A stretch of DNA of 62,000 bases from Cryptomeria japonica. Lineage: Eukaryota > Streptophyta > Pinopsida > Cupressales > Cupressaceae. A model generated the notes under the pieces. It ran no database searches, was not told where the DNA came from, and saw nothing but the letters and a program-made list of their open reading frames with translations. The translations under genes were made by a program, and so were the position numbers. This document shows positions 29,090 to 40,116 of the stretch, one piece after another (positions within the stretch are counted from its first letter, which is position 1; each line of letters begins with the position of its first letter). Where the stretch lies: assembly GCF_030272615.1 (NCBI RefSeq), contig NC_081407.1, positions 144,900,897-144,962,896 on the forward strand, read 5' to 3'.

Positions 29090-30757
29090 TCAATCAAAGT
29101 ACCCCCCCAAAAGTGATGATTTTGGCACTTTATACTTAGTGCAATTACAATGAGCCACTTGCAAAACAAGGCAAAGTGGGCTTATGATGCAAATTTTACA
29201 ACTTCTCAAATGAGATACAAGAGACTTCAATCAATAGTGCAATGAATCTAACTGAGATTCAAGCAAATATACAAGTACCAAAAGAGCCAAGAATGGCCTA
29301 GATCTGAAAGTACAATTTATACTTACAATGACATCAATCTGATAGCATCATGTAAAAGTAGATGAAAAAATACGCACTTTCAAAAAAAACGGCACCTCAA
29401 AAGGAGGTCGGATGACCCCAAACGAAGCCTCTGAAGTTGCAAAAACTGGGATTACTCAGGGACAGTCACCAAAAACTGCATTTTCTGAAAAATCCGTGCA
29501 TCAAAATCAAAAAATTCTTTCACCACTGCGGAGAGCACGAAATTCTAGCCCATTTCAAAAAAAATTGCACCCAAAAAGGAGCAAAAATGAGCAAGTTATG
29601 GCCATTTGAAGTTGAACTGCAAAATCAAAAATGCAAATGAGAGGGGGTCAAAAAAATTTCAAACCCTGCTGATGTGGCGCTGACGTCAGCAAATCACTGT
29701 GTTAAATTTGACGGCCGTATGACCGTCACCAAAACTTCGCTGCCTAGCTGACTGGGCGTCCGTACTGTACGGATAGACTGCGTGGACAGCTGACTGTACA
29801 GTCCGTACTGTACGGAATATGATGTGGCAGCGATGTGGCTGTTGATGTGGTCGTCCGTACTGTCTACGTGGCGTACGGAAGTGACTGACTGTCTGTACGG
29901 AGTGTACGGAGGGTTTCTGATATGTGATCCGCCTGTCTTGTTTACGTGGCGGAGGAGCTGGCGTCCGCGTGGCTGCGAGAGGTGCACGGACGGTGTCGGG
30001 AGTTGCCGGAGCGGGGAGGACGCGCTGCGAGCGGAGCCCGAAGCCGAGGCGGAGGGAGCAGACGCTGCTGCCGGGCGGAGCCGAGGGCGCCGGAGAGCGG
30101 AGGGGGTGCCTAGCTGCAGGGACGGATGGGCCGACGGGGAGCCGCCGGCGGGAAGGAAGCTGCGGCCGGCGGATTCGTTGGCGGCGTCGGACGGTCGCTC
30201 GGGGTCGCAGTCGGCGGTGCCTATGCTCGGCGGGAGATCGAGGCGCTGACAGGTGGATGACGGAGCGCGCGGTGTCAGGTACGTCCTGGGGCAGACAGGG
30301 TACACCGCGGGACGATGCCTGCAGAAAAGTACCTGCAACACGGGTACAGCGAGCGCAGGGGGGGGTCTGCGGACCCCCCAAAAATGATTTTTTTTTTTTT
30401 TTTTTTTGATTTTTCTTTTCAAATTTTTGCTTTTCAATTTTTTTTTGATCTTTTTCGAATTTTTCCAATTTTTTTGATTTTCGATTTTTCAAAACAAATT
30501 TTCTGAAAAAAATAAATTTTTTTTTGAAAAAATTAATAGGAATATTCGAAAAATCCGTGCGATAAGCAAAATTGGGGAAAAAATTTTTCCTCACCAAAAT
30601 AGGCCAACTTTATAACCAAAATTCATGGAAATGGCCTTCCGGACGCAATGGCGAGGTCGGATCTGGTCTAGGACGCCTCCAAATGACGATGCTCCTCAGA
30701 TCTGCCTCTTGACGTCACAATAATGCCTCTTCAAGACGAATCAATGAGACTCCAATA
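29090..30757 (-). other. 5' leader of the minus-strand copia, with a GC-rich block
   Basis: Untranslated leader of about 1.7 kb. The part 29650-30370 is far more GC-rich than anything else in the window. It contains repeated palindromes: CCGTACTGTACGG at 29760-29772 and 29803-29815, plus gtacgg-rich variants at about 29855-29915. A run of about 19 T lies near 30390-30408, next to further T/A-rich sequence. The long open frames here on both strands result from the GC bias and are not supported as genes. Confidence 0.55.
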
Positions 30758-30769
30758 GCTCTGATACCA
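30758..30769 (-). promoter_or_regulatory. Primer binding site, initiator Met tRNA type
   Basis: On the minus strand TGGTATCAGAGC directly follows the LTR end with no gap. It is the standard plant LTR-element site complementary to the 3' end of tRNA-iMet, and it shows the element runs on the minus strand. Confidence 0.9.
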
Positions 30770-31249
30770 TGTTGGATTTTGTCAAGATCAAGAAGTCATT
30801 GAAATGTACAAGATAGAGACATAATATGGGACAAGAATAAACTGTATTCTCATCAATAGAAAATGATCAACAACTGTTTCATACAATGTAGATGAGCCTG
30901 CTTATATAGGCAAGGCTAGGGATATGTATGAGCACACAAGTATGACATGTGGCTCAATAAGAAACAAGGGTAGGTAGGAAATAGGTGTGGGTAGGTAGGA
31001 GAAATAATATAATATTCCACATGAGGTGGATCACCCACCGAAGGTGGAATTATCACTCCACAATAAGTGGATATGATAGTGTAATAACAAGATCAACACC
31101 ATAAGAGGTGGAATTTCTCCTACACACACTATCCCAATGTGGCACAAACACCCAAGTGTCTCATATCCAAACTACTATGAAATGCATTATCCTAAGTAAA
31201 CTTAAGTAAGTGTAATAATATCCATGATGAATAATTATTTACACCAACA
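30770..31249 (-). repeat. 5' LTR of the minus-strand copia
   Basis: 480 bp, identical by reading to 2466-2945. It is followed on the plus strand by the CTTTC duplication (31250-31254). Confidence 0.92.
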
Positions 31250-31343
31250 CTTTCATTTTGAGTTGCTTGCTTTAGTTCGGAGTCTGGTATTATCTGAATA
31301 TATTTTTTCATTAGTAAATCTTTGGAAGAATAAAGACACTCCA

Positions 31344-32110
31344 TGTAATGTCCCCTTTTATTTTACCTTAGAGAATAATTAAATGATTAAAATTAAGTTG
31401 TCAAAAAAGAATAAATTAAAAAATAACCAATTTTAATTATTTAAAGAGGGTCATAAAAATGATTTTTTTAATTATGACTTTCAGAAAGTTCCATCAGGTA
31501 ATAAAAGGAATAGTTGAGAGGAAAGGGCATTTTGATGATTGATATTTTCTTTTTTTGAGATTTGTGCATGTAGTCAAACTTCTACCGGTAGGACAAAATT
31601 TCCAACGGTTTTCTTGATGGATGAAAATCTAAAAGGTAGAGTGGTTCCATCTAGGGATCAACAGTGAGTTGAAGATTTGGAGTTTGAGGGTGAAAACCCT
31701 CGACTTCCCTTTGAGTGATTTCACCTAGAAGTCACCATTGTGCCAAATGTGGAAGTGATTGGTTTGAGATGGCGTTTCTTTCAGGTTTTTGTTTACAAAT
31801 TTATTGAAGTTTTGCCTGCAAAAATAAATTTCTAAGGGGATATTTGCTATCCAAATTGGTCACGGAAGTTAAATCTAGATGTAAACAATTTCCAGAGGTA
31901 GTGTGAGAATTAAAGAAATCAAAATATAGGGCGTAACTTCAACTAATTTCTAGTTGTTCCTACCATCATACTAGACATTGCCACCCTCATTTGGGCCTCA
32001 AAATTCAACAACTAGCATTAAAATTGGCATGGAGGTTTCTAGTAATCACAATTAGCTTTCCTGGAAGGTTTAAACTCAACAACTAGGTTATAGAAAGTTC
32101 TTGAGACCAT
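31344..32110 (+). repeat. 5' LTR of the old element, first part
   Basis: Aligns with 47873-48440: shared words include ccttagagaataattaaatg and ggtagagtggttcca. It continues at 39299-40104 beyond the nested copia. Confidence 0.75.
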
Positions 32111-32115
32111 TTTAG

Positions 32116-32289
32116 TATTAATATAATATTTTCCTAAGTTATTTATTAATGCTCAATCATGTAATATATTGTAATTTTAGTTTCTTGTTAGAAACTTTCT
32201 ATTTTGTAAATCCTTGTAAATTATTTATTGAGCGTTCTTGCTCATTGTTAATATATCAATCTAATTTTTACCAATTATTGAGCGTAATA
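32116..32289 (+). repeat. 5' LTR of the decayed copia
   Basis: 174 bp, TATTAATATAATATTTTCC...GAGCGTAATA, directly followed by the primer binding site at 32290-32301. Short LTR with non-TG/CA ends. Confidence 0.85.
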
Positions 32290-32301
32290 TGGTATCAGAG
32301 C

Positions 32302-33116
32302 ACTAGTGATTTCGAAAAAAGTTTCTTTTGAAAAATTTCTTGCGTTTCAAAATTTTGCTCTTGGAAAAATTTACAAGGTTGGATTTGTGTGTAAAGGTCA
32401 GTTTTTTTTTGAGGGTTTTTCGTGTCTCAGGTTTCCAACTTGCAAACCCATGACTTTCTCTTCACGGCCTCTGTTCATTTTCGTTGCACGATTCAGTCTG
32501 CTTTTGCGTACACATCTGCATTTTACCTCTCGTGACCTAGAGTGTTTCGGCTCGTGTTTAGCTGCGACATCTGTGTTCTTTCCTTCCGCGACCAATGTGT
32601 TTGTCTTGGGATTATTTCACCTCTGACAGCTCTGTCTTTGCGTTTTCAGACCTGCGTCTTGCCGATGGAAGGGATTCTCTATATCGGTCCAACCCTTTTC
32701 TGTTCGTGGGTGCTGTTTGTAAGCACGCAACTAGGGTTTTGTTAAAACTTCTGCACCTATTCATGGCCGCTTGAAGTTTGAAGTTTTTTCTTTGCCTAGG
32801 GTTTTCTCTATAACTTTGTGGTCTTTTCTCAGATTTCAAATTCGTCTGCAGATTCGTGGTTGGTTTGTTGAACCCTCAACTGGGTTGCTGTTCGATTTTT
32901 TTAGGTGCATCATTTTCCGTGCCTTGATTTTTGAGCCGTCGGGTTTTTTGAAAGCTAATTTGAGTTGTCAGATTTTTCTAGGTCAGCCAATTTTTTTCTC
33001 GAAATCCATGTCAGCCGTACTTCTTCTTTTTCGAAGTATGTACCCAATTCTACCTCTGTTTCAGATTTACGCCCTTTCAAATTTTCTTGTTTTCCGTGCA
33101 TTGGGAAACGTGCAAG
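32302..33116 (+). other. Leader of the decayed copia
   Basis: T- and C-rich untranslated leader between the primer site and the gag start. No supported gene. Confidence 0.5.
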
Positions 33117-35242
33117 ATGGCGTCATTGACCAACTTGATGTTGGAAGGCAGTTAGCGATTTAATGGCAAAAATTATAACACCTGGAAGTAGCGCATGCTG
33201 ACTATTTTTGAATATCGTTGCCTTGATGATCTGGTTTTGGGAAAAGAATCTCATCCTTCTGTAGCCGGATCAGATTAGGACAAATTTGATGATCGCAATC
33301 GAAAAGCTGTCATGCTTCTTAAGCTCTCTGTCACAGATGACCAGTTACCTCAGATTCCTTCTGGTAAATCAGCCTCAGAAATTTGGAAGCATTTGAAGAA
33401 GTTGCATGAGACATTCAACAAAAGCCGAGAGTTCTTCCTAAAGAACCAGTTGTTCTCCATCATGATGGATGAACATATGTCCTTACAGGAGCATCTCACG
33501 AAGATTAAGGACGTTCGAGATCAGCTTGAAGCTATTGGTCGGAAAATGGACGAAGAGGATATGGTAGTAATAACCCTGAAGAGTCTACCAAAATCCTATG
33601 AGCACTTCATAGAAACTCTCAACATTACGTCTACGAATGTTGATCTGAAGTTTCCTGAGTTATGCACCAAACTTCTGCAGCAGGACCGTTGGAAACAACA
33701 GTTTGGTAGCGGTGCCACTTCATCCTCCTCAGAATAGGAATTTGCGGCCAAATTCTTTCACAAGGATAAAGGCAAATCTCAGTCTTCCTAGTCATCTCAG
33801 CAAAAGGGCTCCAGTCAATCTTAGGATAGTTCGAAGAAGAAAAAGGTTCAATGCAATTATTGTCACAAATATGGCCAAATGATTAAGGATTGTCGCAATC
33901 GGATAGCTTCCGAACAGCGGAAGCAAGGAGGGTCTCAGCCTAAAGCCAATGTTGCTGAGCACACAGAGCAGAAAGAGTCTACCTTTTACGCCTTTATGGC
34001 TAAAAGACCTGCAAACCATGTGAAGTCTTCTGCTTGGTATATAGATTCTGGTGCTTCTCGACATTTTACTCACAGACGTGATTGGTTTATAGAATTTTCT
34101 CCCTATACTGATTCAATTATTTTTGGAGGAGGTGAAGAGTATACTATTGTCGGCAAGGGCAACATTCAGCTACGGTCTGGTGGGAGGAATCTCATATTCC
34201 TCGATGTATACTACGTTCTTGGCATGGAGCTGAACCTTCTCTCTGTGAGTTAGATTATGCGACATTCTCCTCAGCTTGATGTGGTATTCAGTGCACACAA
34301 GTGTTCAATTGTTGATCGTGCAACACACACTACTGTAGCTATTGGCATTGAGGATCATGGTCTATATAGACTTGTGGATACAGGTGATTCTCTTGAGCAT
34401 GCCTTCGCAGCTAAATCATCTTCTATCAACAGTCTCTGGCATCAGTGATATGGTCACCTGAACATTCACTATCTTGCTCAGCTTGTTTGGGAAGATTTAG
34501 TACATGTCGTACTTGAAATTCAAACTTAGAATCATCGAGTTTGTGGAGCTTGTCAAGCTGGGAAGCAACACAGGACCTCGTTCAAGGATGGTGACTCATG
34601 GCGAGCCTCTAACGTACTGCAGTTGGTCCATGCTGATATATGTGGTTCAATGAATACTACTTCTGTTACTGGGTGCAGATTTTTCTTACTTTTTGTTGAT
34701 GATTATAGTCGTAAGATGTGGGTGTACTTCCTTAGACAGAATTTAGATGTGTTTCTTGTATTTCAGAAATTTAAGGCCTTAGTAGAAAAAGAGTCTGGTT
34801 GTTCTATTATTACTCTTAGGTCTGATAATGGGGGGGAGTTTTGTTCTACTGTTTTCTCCACTTTTTGTGATACACATGGTGTAAAACGTCAGTTACCCAC
34901 ACCATACACCCCTCAACAAAATGGCGTTGTAGAACGTCGCAACCGCACCATTACAGAAATGGCTAGGTCTATGTTGGAACATATAAATGTTCCTAAGAAG
35001 TATTGGGCAGAAGCAGTGTTTACAACAGTCTATCTCCTTAATAGGTCTCCTACTCATGCTGTTAAGGGGAAGACTCCTGAGGAAGCATGGACTGGTCGCA
35101 AACCCATGATCAACCATCTGAAAGTTTTTGGCTCTTTAGCATATGTATGGATTCCAGATGCCAAGTGCTCTAAGTTGGATTCCAAGAGTCAGAAGCTTAT
35201 GTTTACAGGTTACAGTGACAACCATAAGGCTTACCGACTGAT
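33117..35242 (+). pseudogene. Copia gag, protease and integrase, decayed
   Basis: The frame starts at ATG 33117 (MASLTNLMLEGS) and is interrupted by several stops (for example TAG at 33735, TAG near 34253, TGA near 34446). It stays readable in one frame. Gag spans to about 33740. The zinc knuckle reads CNYCHKYGQMIKDC, with Gln where the zinc-binding His should be. Protease is WYIDSGASRHF. Integrase shows a CGACQAGK finger remnant, VHADICG, LRSDNGGEF and QQNGVVERRNRT, giving the D,D,E set. The reading breaks at the KAYRL motif, where a 1.9 kb insertion begins. Not functional. Confidence 0.88.
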
Positions 35243-37139
35243 GTTGCATTTAGTGGTCCATTGGCCTATTCCAGAGACCCGTAGGCTATGTGGAAAGATG
35301 AATTAAGGGTTCCCATGTTCCTTGAAGTTCCAACCATACTTGTCAGGGGTAGAATGTGAACTTACTACTTTTAGCAAGTTAGGGTTTGGCTGTCAGGATG
35401 GTACAGAGTTGCTAAGCTCGCCAAGCTTTTTCTCTGGTTGCGAAGATAACGATTTCTGGAGCATTATTTCATGACTTACTATTTTTAGTAAGTAGCAGTT
35501 TGGGGTACTCTATTTTTGCCAGTCCTGGATTTGGTCCTGTCCCAACATAATTCAGTGATCCTCATTGTTTAGCCTCATCTAGATTCTGTTAATAATCAGT
35601 ATTGGAACTATAAGCAATTTAATTAAATATTATTCTTTATCCTAAGGTTATTATTTAATTATTTAATCACTTATTGATGTTATGGGAAATTGTGCAAAAT
35701 ATAATATTTTTCCTAAGTCATGTCTGGGCGATTTATTTGGAGAATTAAAAGGAGACTTCATTCTTTATATTTTAAAGAAATTATAATGTCAAAAATCGTG
35801 GCCCCTCTCCTTGGCGCGATTTTGACTTGGGAAAGTGGGCGCCACTTTGGGTCCACCATGAAATGAAATGCAATTGGAATGAGGCGAAATTGGGAGGCAG
35901 TTTCATTTGAATTTCAGATTGGAAAAGCTATATAAACAGAGGTTGGGCTCCTCATTTGTTATCCAGAGAAAATATATTGTTATGCTGTCGGAATGACTCT
36001 AGACATTCTTTGAGGGTGAATAACTCCTAGATCCTTCCTTCCGGTTTCGAGTGTCAGACATCACTCCTAGCTGTGGTGCGTAGTTGTGAGCTTCTTGGTG
36101 ATTTTTGGGTGTGTTGGTGAAGATTTGTGTATGCTGCTGGTTTTTTTGGTATTGCTGGTGTGTGCCGGCTGAAAGTGTATTTCGCTCGTAGCTGCCTGTG
36201 TGTTGAATGCATCATTCTGGGTGAGGGCTCGTTGGAAGCGTACCAAAGAGACGATAAGTCTCCTATATTGGGGTGGCATTTGGAGAACTCTCCAATTTTT
36301 AGTTACACACCGAACTTTTCAGCAAAAATACTATTTCCAGAATTGCATTGGGATGTGTGCCTTGCTGTTGGTGCTCTTCATTTGCAGTTTCGAGTTATTG
36401 TTTTGTTTGCTTATGTCATATGCTTCATTTGCTTCTGATTTGGCATGATTCTATGGGGTTTTGAGTGAGTTACAAGCAATTTAGTGGGTTTCGGGATGGT
36501 TGGTTCTGCGTTTTCCTTGTATTTGATTTCAGAACAGCAAGTAGTATTATTGGTTAGAATGTGTTAGTGAATTCATAAGATATGTACTTCACTCTATCTC
36601 CTTTCACATTTCTATCATTGTAAGAATTGCTTCAGTAGTACTGACCAATTCATTCTATGTTGTATTTCCTGCTGAACAAGTGGAAGAGGATGGCTTAGCC
36701 GCCTGTATGTTTGTAATTCAGTTTTGTCCTCCCACTGAGCAAGTGGTTGAGTGATATTGTCCTCCCGCTGAGATATGCGGTTGAGTGATAGTTTCATTTA
36801 AAAGTCCTCCCGCTGCATAAGTGGTAGAGTGATTTGGTTCTATTATGCTTTGTTGCCTTGGCTGGTTTACCGCCAAGTTTGTGTTCTTCACCTCGCTGAA
36901 AAGTGGAAGGGGCTGGCTTGCTGCCCAGTTTTGTAATTGCATTGTAATTTCTAGCGGATTAGAAAGCTAACGAACCCCTTGTCATCGTATGCTCTCACCT
37001 TCCCACATTGGGCTCTTGGTAATCAGAAAGTGGAAGGGTTACCTTTCAGCAACATTTGGTTTTCATTTCCTAACCATAACAAGTGTTGTGTGAATGTAAT
37101 TGTGGAAAAATTTGAAAAAAAATAAGAGGGAATTTTACA
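35243..37139. mobile_element. 1.9 kb insertion flanked by a 26-bp direct repeat
   Basis: The copia sequence gacaaccataaggcttacc (first 19 of 26 bases) occurs at both 35217-35242 and 37140-37165, and the copia frame resumes after the second copy. The insert has a TATA-like box (gctatataaacagagg, about 35928), several tcctcccgctg...gtggttgagtg motifs (36720-36840) and an A-rich right end. It has no ORF with a recognised domain. It begins tgttgc and ends ttaca, so a solo LTR is possible. However, a 26-bp duplication is too long for LTR integrase. Class unknown. Confidence 0.55.
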
Positions 37140-39129
37140 GACAACCATAAGGCTTACCGACTGATTGATGTAGACACTGATCGTCTCATCTTCAGTCATG
37201 ATTTTGCCTTTGATGAAGATCGAGGACCATTTCAGCTTGCCTCGTTTGAGCAGAATTCCGAGGATCAGCCTTTGAAGGCTTCTGATTTGGGTGCCCGTCT
37301 TCCATTTGGTTCACCTAATGGGAGGGATGATGCAGATTCTGACTTTGTTGATGCACTACTTGAATTTCCTCCGATGATGTTAATCTTCCACATGTACCAG
37401 TTCCACCTCCACTTCCAGTTATTCCTTCTGCATTTGATGTTGGCACTCCTACTCTCTGCCTAAGTGGTGGGCTAAGACCATCAGTGATCTTCGTCCTGAT
37501 GAGCTCATTGAGGGTAGATCTTCCAGAAATAAGGGCAAACAACAATATACAATTAACTTTGCTCTCATGGCCAACATTCATAGTATTTATGAGTCTCAGA
37601 CATATGCAGAGGCCAAAGGGATTCCAAAGTGGGAACATGCAATGGATGCCGAATACTAGAGCCTTTTAAAGAACAACACCTGGGATCTCTTTGATCTTCC
37701 TCCAAGGAAGAAGCCCATTAGTTGCAAATGGGTATATAAGGTCAAGTATCATGCAGATGGTACCCTAGATAAATACAAGGCCTGATTGGTTGCTCGAGGA
37801 TTCACACAGCGGGAGGACATTGACTATGAGGAGACTTTTGCTCCTACTACTAAGATGAGTACAATTCGTCTTCTTCTTGCCATTGCAACTCAGTTTGGAT
37901 GGAAAGTCCATTAGATGGATGTTAAGAGTGCCTTCCTCAACAGTGAGTTGCAGGAAGAAGTCTACATGACATAGGCTCCTGGTTTCAAGGTTGCCGACAA
38001 AGAACATCAAGTATGTAGACTCATGAAAGCACTCTATGGACTCAAACAGGCTCCTCGAGCGTGGTGCATTAAGATTGATCAGTACTTGGTTGCTCATGGT
38101 TTTCAGCATTGTCCTTCTGACAGTAATCTGTATATAAAACACTCTTGTGATGATATTCTCTTTCTTGTTGTCTATGTGGAAGACTTGATCATTACTGGTA
38201 GTTTAACACATTTGATTATAGAAATCAAACAGGACCTGTGCAAGGATTTTGATATGATAGATTTGGGGCTTTCCATTATTGTTTAGGTCTTGAGGTTTGG
38301 CAGGCTGATAGTAGCATTTTTATTCCCCAGTCTAAGTATGCCTGGAACTTGCCTAACAAATTTCGAATGCAGGATTGCGAACCTGCTTCCACACCTATGG
38401 AGACAGGATTGAAGTTGTTAGCCAAGTCTGATTCTTCTCCTGTAGATGAAACATAATTCATGCAACTAGTGGGCAGTCATCTATCTTACTGCTACTAGAC
38501 CTGATCTTAGTTTTGCAGTGAGCTACATTTCACGCTTCATGACAGCCCCCAAGGCTGATCATTGGGTAGCAGCAAAGTGTGTGCTGCATTATGTGAAAGG
38601 CACCTCTGATTATGAACTTCTTTACACTAGGAGTCACGATTCTAGACTCAGTGGTTATACAGATTCATATTGGATAGGTTCGATTGATGACAATAAATCA
38701 ACCTCTGGATATGTGTTCAGTTTGGGATCCGGTTCAATCACTTGGAATAGTAAAAAGCAGTAGGCAGTGGTTCTCTCCTCGACAGAAGTAGAGTATCGAG
38801 GAGCAGTTAAGGCAACATGCGAGGCAGTTTGGCTTCGTCGGATGCTTGCGAATATTCAGATATCTCAAGCAGGTCGGACTCCCTTGTTTTGTAATAATCA
38901 GGGAGTGCTCAAACTTGCTAAGAATCCCGTCTTCCCTGAAAGAACCAAGCATGTAGAAACTCATTGTCACTTCATCAGAAAGCTTGTTGAAGACAACTCA
39001 GTTCGGTTGCAGTATGTTCCAACTGCGGTTCAGACTGCAGATATTCTCACCAAGTCTCTCAGTCCAGATAAGTTTGCTAAATTTAGGGGGCAGCTTGGTG
39101 TTGTTGATAGAGTGAGCATTAAGGGAGGG
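37140..39129 (+). pseudogene. Copia reverse transcriptase and RNase H, decayed
   Basis: The frame continues from the integrase C-terminus (RLIFSHDFAFDE). RT motifs [26 protein letters not shown] and MKALYGLKQAPRAW are clear. Stops include TGA at 37783 (in KYKA*LVARG), TAG at 37912 (KVH*MDVK) and TAG near 37973. The catalytic YVDD reads YVED at 38173-38184. A frameshift follows near 38280. RNase H is readable to 39135 (ILTKSLSPDKF, ending VSIKGGY), next to the polypurine tract. Most stops fit C-to-T change at CAG, CAA or CGA codons, as expected for a methylated repeat. Confidence 0.88.
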
Positions 39130-39293
39130 TATTAATATAATATTTTCCTAAGTTAATTATTAATGCTCAATCATGTAATATATTGTAATTTTAGTTTCTT
39201 GTTAGAAACTTTCTATTTTGTAAATTATTTATAGAGCATTCTTGCTCATTGTTAATATATCAATCTAATTTTTACCAATTATTGAGCGTAATA
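39130..39293 (+). repeat. 3' LTR of the decayed copia
   Basis: 164 bp; matches 32116-32289 except a 10-bp gap and a few substitutions. Followed by TTTAG. Confidence 0.85.
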
Positions 39294-39298
39294 TTTAG

Positions 39299-40104
39299 TG
39301 GGTTGCAGCAAGGAAAAGGGTGCTCATGAGACTTACAATACATTGTAAATGACAAATGCAAGATTTTGAAGGATGGCCTACAAACTAAGAGTTAATCTCG
39401 ATCATTGTTAGATCGTGACAATAAAATAGTGGGAACACAGGTTCATTTTGGGATGAAGGAACACAGTTATGGCGGCATGGAAGTCTCAGAAAGACGCTCT
39501 AGGTATGTGATGTGAGTTGAGGATGCGGTTTAAGAAATTGTAAGTGGTGCTACATCATTTCATCAATTGGGACTCCCTTGAAATGAGATGTGACAATTGG
39601 AAAAGAGATTGATACAGTTGTTTGATCGTTGGGTATGAGTATATTTTCCCCATACAATTATTTGAAACATGCTTAGTTGTGGGAGAATCGCTTCAAAAAC
39701 TGCTAGTGTTAAAGGAGTCACTAGATATCCATTTAGTCGACTATTTGTAGATCTGAATTAAAGTTTTCTTGGCAAGTCATTCCAAGTTGGAGTTCAAAAT
39801 TATTGGTCAACTTTGTTTCTTTGTAATGAAGTATTTGAAATTTGAACTCAATAATTCCTCAAAGCTCCATATAATCCGTTTATGAACAATAAAACCTCCA
39901 CATATGCTAAGCTAAGCAATTTCAATATTTTAAGTCTATCTTGATTTTAGTTTCCCATTTTAAATCTGCACTTGATAATTTGTAATGAATGCATGAAATT
40001 GGGAGGTTTGAAAATCTGTAAACTTGTCCACAATTTTTGAAAGGGGTATTACAGTGGTAAAGAATTACACAATTTGGTAGAGATTTCCACATAGGTTATT
40101 AGAG
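39299..40104 (+). repeat. 5' LTR of the old element, second part
   Basis: Continues the interrupted LTR up to the primer site. No gene. AATAAAA near 39420 and aataaaac near 39889 may include the polyadenylation signal. Confidence 0.55.
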
Positions 40105-40116
40105 TGGTATCAAAGC
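40105..40116 (+). promoter_or_regulatory. Primer binding site with one mismatch
   Basis: TGGTATCAAAGC differs by one base from the iMet-type site TGGTATCAGAGC. It marks the end of the 5' LTR of the old element. Confidence 0.6.

Larger units (their letters stand above)
2466..31249 (-). mobile_element. Non-autonomous Ty1/copia element carrying gag-protease only, split by a nested Tat element
   Basis: The element is bounded by two 480-bp LTRs that I find identical and by a CTTTC duplication. On the minus strand the order is: LTR (31249-30770), initiator-Met-tRNA-type primer site, long GC-rich leader, gag-protease, start of the pre-integrase region, a long acidic ORF, polypurine tract, LTR (2945-2466). 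Integrase, reverse transcriptase and RNase H are absent. Removing the nested element (4236-27809) leaves about 5.2 kb. This layout resembles the gag-bearing non-autonomous elements described as TR-GAG. Identical LTRs imply recent mobilisation, which must have used pol proteins from another copia. Confidence 0.88.
32116..39293 (+). mobile_element. Decayed Ty1/copia element with TATTA...TAATA termini
   Basis: 7,178 bp flanked by TTTAG (32111-32115, 39294-39298). LTRs are 174 bp (32116-32289) and 164 bp (39130-39293); the 3' copy lacks about 10 bp (tccttgtaaa). Primer site TGGTATCAGAGC lies at 32290-32301 and polypurine tract aagggaggg at 39121-39129. Gag, protease, integrase, RT and RNase H are all recognisable but carry many stops. 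A 1.9 kb insertion lies at 35243-37139. Confidence 0.88.

Noticed and set aside
29686-30597. Overlapping ORFs of 141-303 codons in the GC-rich copia leader
   Set aside because: They overlap on several frames of both strands, have Arg/Pro/Ser-biased composition and no domain, and are explained by GC bias.
32290-32301. tRNA gene near TGGTATCAGAGC
   Set aside because: This and the other matching sites are 12-nt primer binding sites next to LTRs, with no tRNA body.
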